A stretch of DNA of 6,009 nt, taken from positions 1 through 6,009 of the forward strand of contig PJER01000125.1 in the NCBI GenBank assembly GCA_002825465.1, given 5' to 3'. Below are positions 5,669-6,009 of the stretch, piece by piece. The DNA comes from Candidatus Thorarchaeota archaeon MP8T_1. GTDB taxonomy: Archaea; Asgardarchaeota; Thorarchaeia; Thorarchaeales; Thorarchaeaceae. Numbering within the stretch: position 1 is the stretch's first letter; each line of letters begins with the position of its first letter. A model generated the notes under the pieces. That model searched no databases, had not been told where the DNA came from, and was given only the letters and a program-made list of their open reading frames with translations. The position numbers were made by a program, and so were the translations under genes.

Positions 5669-6009
5669 CTAGGAGGCCTCCTTCACGAGTGAGGCAAGTT
5701 CTTCTCCGGTGAGTGGAACATGTCCCAGATCAATGCCTCTGCTTTTCAAACACTTGTAAACCAAAGTGGCTTTAGGAACACCCACACCGATTTCTTGGCA
5801 CAGGTCTTTTACTAGGATGTCCCGAGGGAGACCGTCAGCAACAATTCGTCCTTCATCCATTAACACAATACGACTAGCATCTTTCGAAACTAAGTCCAAA
5901 CGGTGCTCGACTAGTATGACGGTCATATCTCGTTTGTTCAAATCTGCAATGATGTCCAGAATCAGTTCCGCATTCTTTGGATCAAGATTGGATGTAGGTT
6001 CATCTGCCA
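5669..6009 (-). CDS. ecfA: ECF transporter ATP-binding protein EcfA, second copy (5' end beyond window)
   Basis: Only the C-terminal 112 residues are inside the window; the frame is open to the edge. The visible part starts in Walker B and the D-loop (ADEPTSNLDP), so Walker A, Q-loop and the LSGGQ signature lie outside. The H-loop follows in VILVEHRLDLV (His at visible residue 35), then the usual RIVLMDEGRIVADG strand pair. The C-terminal tail, including VPLTGEELASL, resembles EcfA proteins. ECF importers use two ATPase subunits, often encoded side by side, so this and the next gene should form the heterodimer that docks on EcfT. A TTG at 5941 in phase is internal and is not the start, because conserved ABC sequence precedes it. 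The gene ends in TAG 2 nt before the next start. Confidence 0.88.
   Translation of the reverse strand, partial: ADEPTSNLDPKNAELILDIIADLNKRDMTVILVEHRLDLVSKDASRIVLMDEGRIVADGLPRDILVKDLCQEIGVGVPKATLVYKCLKSRGIDLGHVPLTGEELASLVKEAS
5671..5682. promoter_or_regulatory. Palindrome containing the Shine-Dalgarno site of the downstream ecfA
   Basis: AGGAGGCCTCCT is a perfect 12-nt palindrome at the junction of the two ATPase genes. On the minus strand the GGAGG half serves as ribosome binding site for GTG 5666, while the CCTCCT half is the anti-Shine-Dalgarno sequence itself. Confidence 0.45.

Noticed and set aside
5669..5941. TTG at 5941 as the true start of a short 90-residue protein
   Set aside because: Walker B and D-loop sequence (ADEPTSNLDP) continues in phase upstream to the window edge, so the gene is a longer ATPase.

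Overview
The window looks like a piece of an archaeal chromosome. The evidence is a set of features, none decisive alone: a class II (Methanosarcina-type) CPD photolyase, a WD40 beta-propeller with the 'D-D-x-x-Y/V-Y-x-G ... VWDKSDW' repeat style common in archaeal proteins, Shine-Dalgarno sites (GAGAGGTG, AGGTGA, GGAGG), frequent TTG starts, and a small winged-helix regulator followed by an ATGA junction. An Asgard (for example Thorarchaeota-like) or other mesophilic archaeon would fit, but lineage is inference. All eight genes lie on the minus strand, so they read from high to low coordinates.

Region 6009 to 4079 is an energy-coupling factor (ECF) transporter module. The 3' part of one ATPase gene runs in from outside the window, followed by a complete second ATPase gene and the membrane protein EcfT. 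They are packed end to end (2-nt and 1-nt gaps), with Shine-Dalgarno sites inside the preceding gene. No substrate-binding S component is visible, so the imported vitamin or metal is unknown. Next, with only a short gap, comes a class II CPD photolyase that keeps the FAD-pocket Asn and the electron-transfer Trp triad. Its start is non-ATG and sits in a perfect inverted repeat.

Region 2592 to 1015 holds a helical protein ending in a TPR motif and, 51 nt further on and in the same reading frame, a seven-bladed WD40 propeller. Both start at TTG. They may be a two-gene unit or a split fusion. A terminator-like hairpin with a U tract lies in the gap after the WD40 gene (about 794-834).

Region 760 to 1 is a small regulatory unit. 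A winged-helix DNA-binding protein is preceded by a TATA-like element flanked by an 11/12-matching inverted repeat, a good candidate autoregulatory operator. It is followed through an ATGA overlap by an 18-codon frame that stops at TGA. A 111-codon frame of unknown function then opens in the same phase at the very next codon and runs off the window. This could be a gene with a nonsense codon or a reinitiation arrangement.

The content is mostly recognisable housekeeping and accessory archaeal genes. I see no clear new defence or mobile system, CRISPR, tRNA, rRNA or insertion sequence. The most interesting points are the interrupted frame at 334-390, the operator around 710-760, the in-phase TPR/WD40 pair, and the ECF-photolyase linkage.
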